From Bacillota bacterium (lineage in GTDB: Bacteria > Bacillota > Clostridia > Lachnospirales > Lachnospiraceae), in NCBI GenBank assembly GCA_023414355.1, contig JAEZOB010000042.1:62001-126000 (forward strand): a stretch of 64,000 nucleotides of DNA, in the 5' to 3' direction. The translations under genes were made by a program, and so were the position numbers. Shown one piece after another: positions 63,006-64,000 of the stretch (position 1 is its first letter; each line of letters begins with the position of its first letter). The notes beneath the pieces are model-generated. The model did no database searches, was not told the origin of the DNA, and worked only from the letters and a program-made list of their open reading frames with translations.

Positions 63006-64000
63006 TTACAGCATATGCATTTTTTTAAGAATTCGTATGATGCTTCCGCTTTTTGGAACAAAAGCAAGCTCTTGCTCGTTCACACCTTTCATCAGAATCA
63101 ATAAAGCGAAATATACAATCACCGCCGTTATTATGGATACCAGTGTAGAAATCAGTACATTCCCTGAAAAATGTATCATTCCCTGATATACGAAATACGT
63201 AATAACACCCATCAAACCGGCGCTGACAGTAGGAATCAGGAAGGTCTTCACAATCTCCTGCTGATAGTTCAGATGCTTTGCGATGGCGATCCAGTTCAGG
63301 ATACATACCACCATCGGGAAGGTAACATTACCGATGACGAGAGCATAGGTACTCATCGGAGTAAAATACAGCAGACAGAACACCAATATCACATGAATTC
63401 CCAAGGAGATTGCCGAATTAATGACGGGGATTCGAAGGCGGTTGATTCCCTGCAAGACAGCTGTCGTTACCGTGGACAATGCATAGAACACGATTGAGAT
63501 GGAGCCAAGCATCATGATATTAGTCGATAGTTCATTACTGTCTTTAAACAACAGATATAGAATAGGGGAGGCAAGCACACCCATACCGACTGCGGAGGGA
63601 ATGGCAATGATCATATTGAATTTTACAGCTGCATGCAGCTTATTATGAATAGAGCTCATCATTCCTCTTGCCATGTCTGCCGCCATGGTTGTTACGATTG
63701 CCGCTCCGATTGCAGTAGCGATGGATACCGGAACATTGGTTAACAATCTGTACTCTCCGCTATAGATACCCGTCAGAGTATTACGATAGCCTTCGATATA
63801 AAGCTGCCCTGCCACTGCTCCATTTTCAGCCTTCAGTACCGGAAGGTCAAAGCCTGCAATCATCTTAGTGGACATGATATGACCAAACAGCGAACCATCC
63901 AACAATCCACTGATCTGATACACGGTCTGACTCAATATGATGGGTGCGATTGTTATAATCAAAAGCTTAAATACATCACGGTATGACTCTCGGACTCCTT
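63006..64000 (-). CDS. SpoVB/MATE-like polysaccharide flippase, 5' end outside window
   Basis: The reading frame continues open to the right edge (VRESYRDVFKLLII), so about 331 C-terminal residues of a larger protein are seen and the start is missing. It is an oligosaccharide flippase of the MOP superfamily, with about nine helices here and the typical SAINIFALSTV-like segment at GSISIVFYALSTVTTAVL. SpoVB moves lipid-linked precursors for cortex peptidoglycan; Wzx-like roles also fit. The apparent TTG start at 63962 is only an internal codon. Confidence 0.75.
   Translation of the reverse strand, partial: GVRESYRDVFKLLIITIAPIILSQTVYQISGLLDGSLFGHIMSTKMIAGFDLPVLKAENGAVAGQLYIEGYRNTLTGIYSGEYRLLTNVPVSIATAIGAAIVTTMAADMARGMMSSIHNKLHAAVKFNMIIAIPSAVGMGVLASPILYLLFKDSNELSTNIMMLGSISIVFYALSTVTTAVLQGINRLRIPVINSAISLGIHVILVFCLLYFTPMSTYALVIGNVTFPMVVCILNWIAIAKHLNYQQEIVKTFLIPTVSAGLMGVITYFVYQGMIHFSGNVLISTLVSIITAVIVYFALLILMKGVNEQELAFVPKSGSIIRILKKMHML

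Noticed and set aside
63960..63962. TTG as start of the flippase gene
   Set aside because: The frame stays open to the window edge and the upstream residues match the family (FKLLII), so the true start is outside.

Overview
The window looks like chromosome from a low-GC, Gram-positive, spore-forming anaerobe of the Lachnospiraceae / Clostridium cluster XIVa type. That placement is inferred from strong AAGGAGG-type ribosome binding sites, sigma-A-like promoters, sporulation genes (spoIIM, a bofC-like gene, the end of a spoVB-type flippase), a D-Ala-D-Ala carboxypeptidase, ribonuclease Y and an EFR1-type flavodoxin/ferredoxin. No rRNA, tRNA, CRISPR array, prophage or insertion sequence was recognised. 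Almost every gene is on the minus strand; the plus strand carries only two acetyltransferases, a DAHP synthase, a LysR regulator and one candidate micro-ORF. 'Upstream' and 'downstream' below follow the minus-strand direction unless stated.

Layout. 0-7.4 kb: metallophosphoesterase, two membrane proteins (DUF2177, DUF1295), a fused FakA/FakB-like (DhaL-DegV) protein, a DacF-type carboxypeptidase and an MFS transporter. 7.6-16.6 kb: a seven-gene block with gaps of 101 bases at most: AfuA/FbpA-type solute-binding lipoprotein, ATPase, fused permease, YesM/YesN two-component pair, Cof-type HAD phosphatase and chemoreceptor. 16.9-23.4 kb: a second tight block: MarR regulator, small membrane protein, flavodoxin/ferredoxin, OmpR/HAMP two-component system and an FtsX-type ABC exporter. 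Beyond marR lies a long AT-rich array of 14-bp repeats. 23.9-30.2 kb: membrane-embedded chemoreceptor, Ig-like anchored protein, pyrimidine-nucleoside phosphorylase, then the plus-strand GNAT, DAHP synthase and GNAT genes. 30.4-36.5 kb: xerD-like gene, spoIIM, nudF, proC, a GNAT, an LL-diaminopimelate aminotransferase-like gene and a divergent lysR.

36.6-44.4 kb: two-component system, VanZ-RDD membrane protein, ketopantoate reductase, aspartate aminotransferase, and a phosphodiester glycosidase coupled to a 66-residue membrane protein. 44.6-49.1 kb: a four-gene operon (DeoR regulator, four-carbon acid sugar kinase, PdxA2, GntP permease) that fits threonate/erythronate catabolism. 49.3-58.9 kb: rny, miaB, an M14 carboxypeptidase, hflKC, and the proline cluster proB-DUF896-5-FCL-proA. 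59-64 kb: two FAD oxidoreductases, a BofC-like protein and a truncated SpoVB-type flippase.

Observations most worth a second look: the transport/sensing/phosphatase/chemotaxis operon; a XerD-like protein whose active site has lost three expected catalytic residues although it sits in the usual nudF-spoIIM neighbourhood; the two-family 14-bp minisatellite upstream of marR; a structured intergenic region carrying a 27-codon ORF; a duplicated GC-rich segment between 5-FCL and proA that forms competing hairpins; and a pair of near-identical 17-bp sites flanking the deoR promoter.
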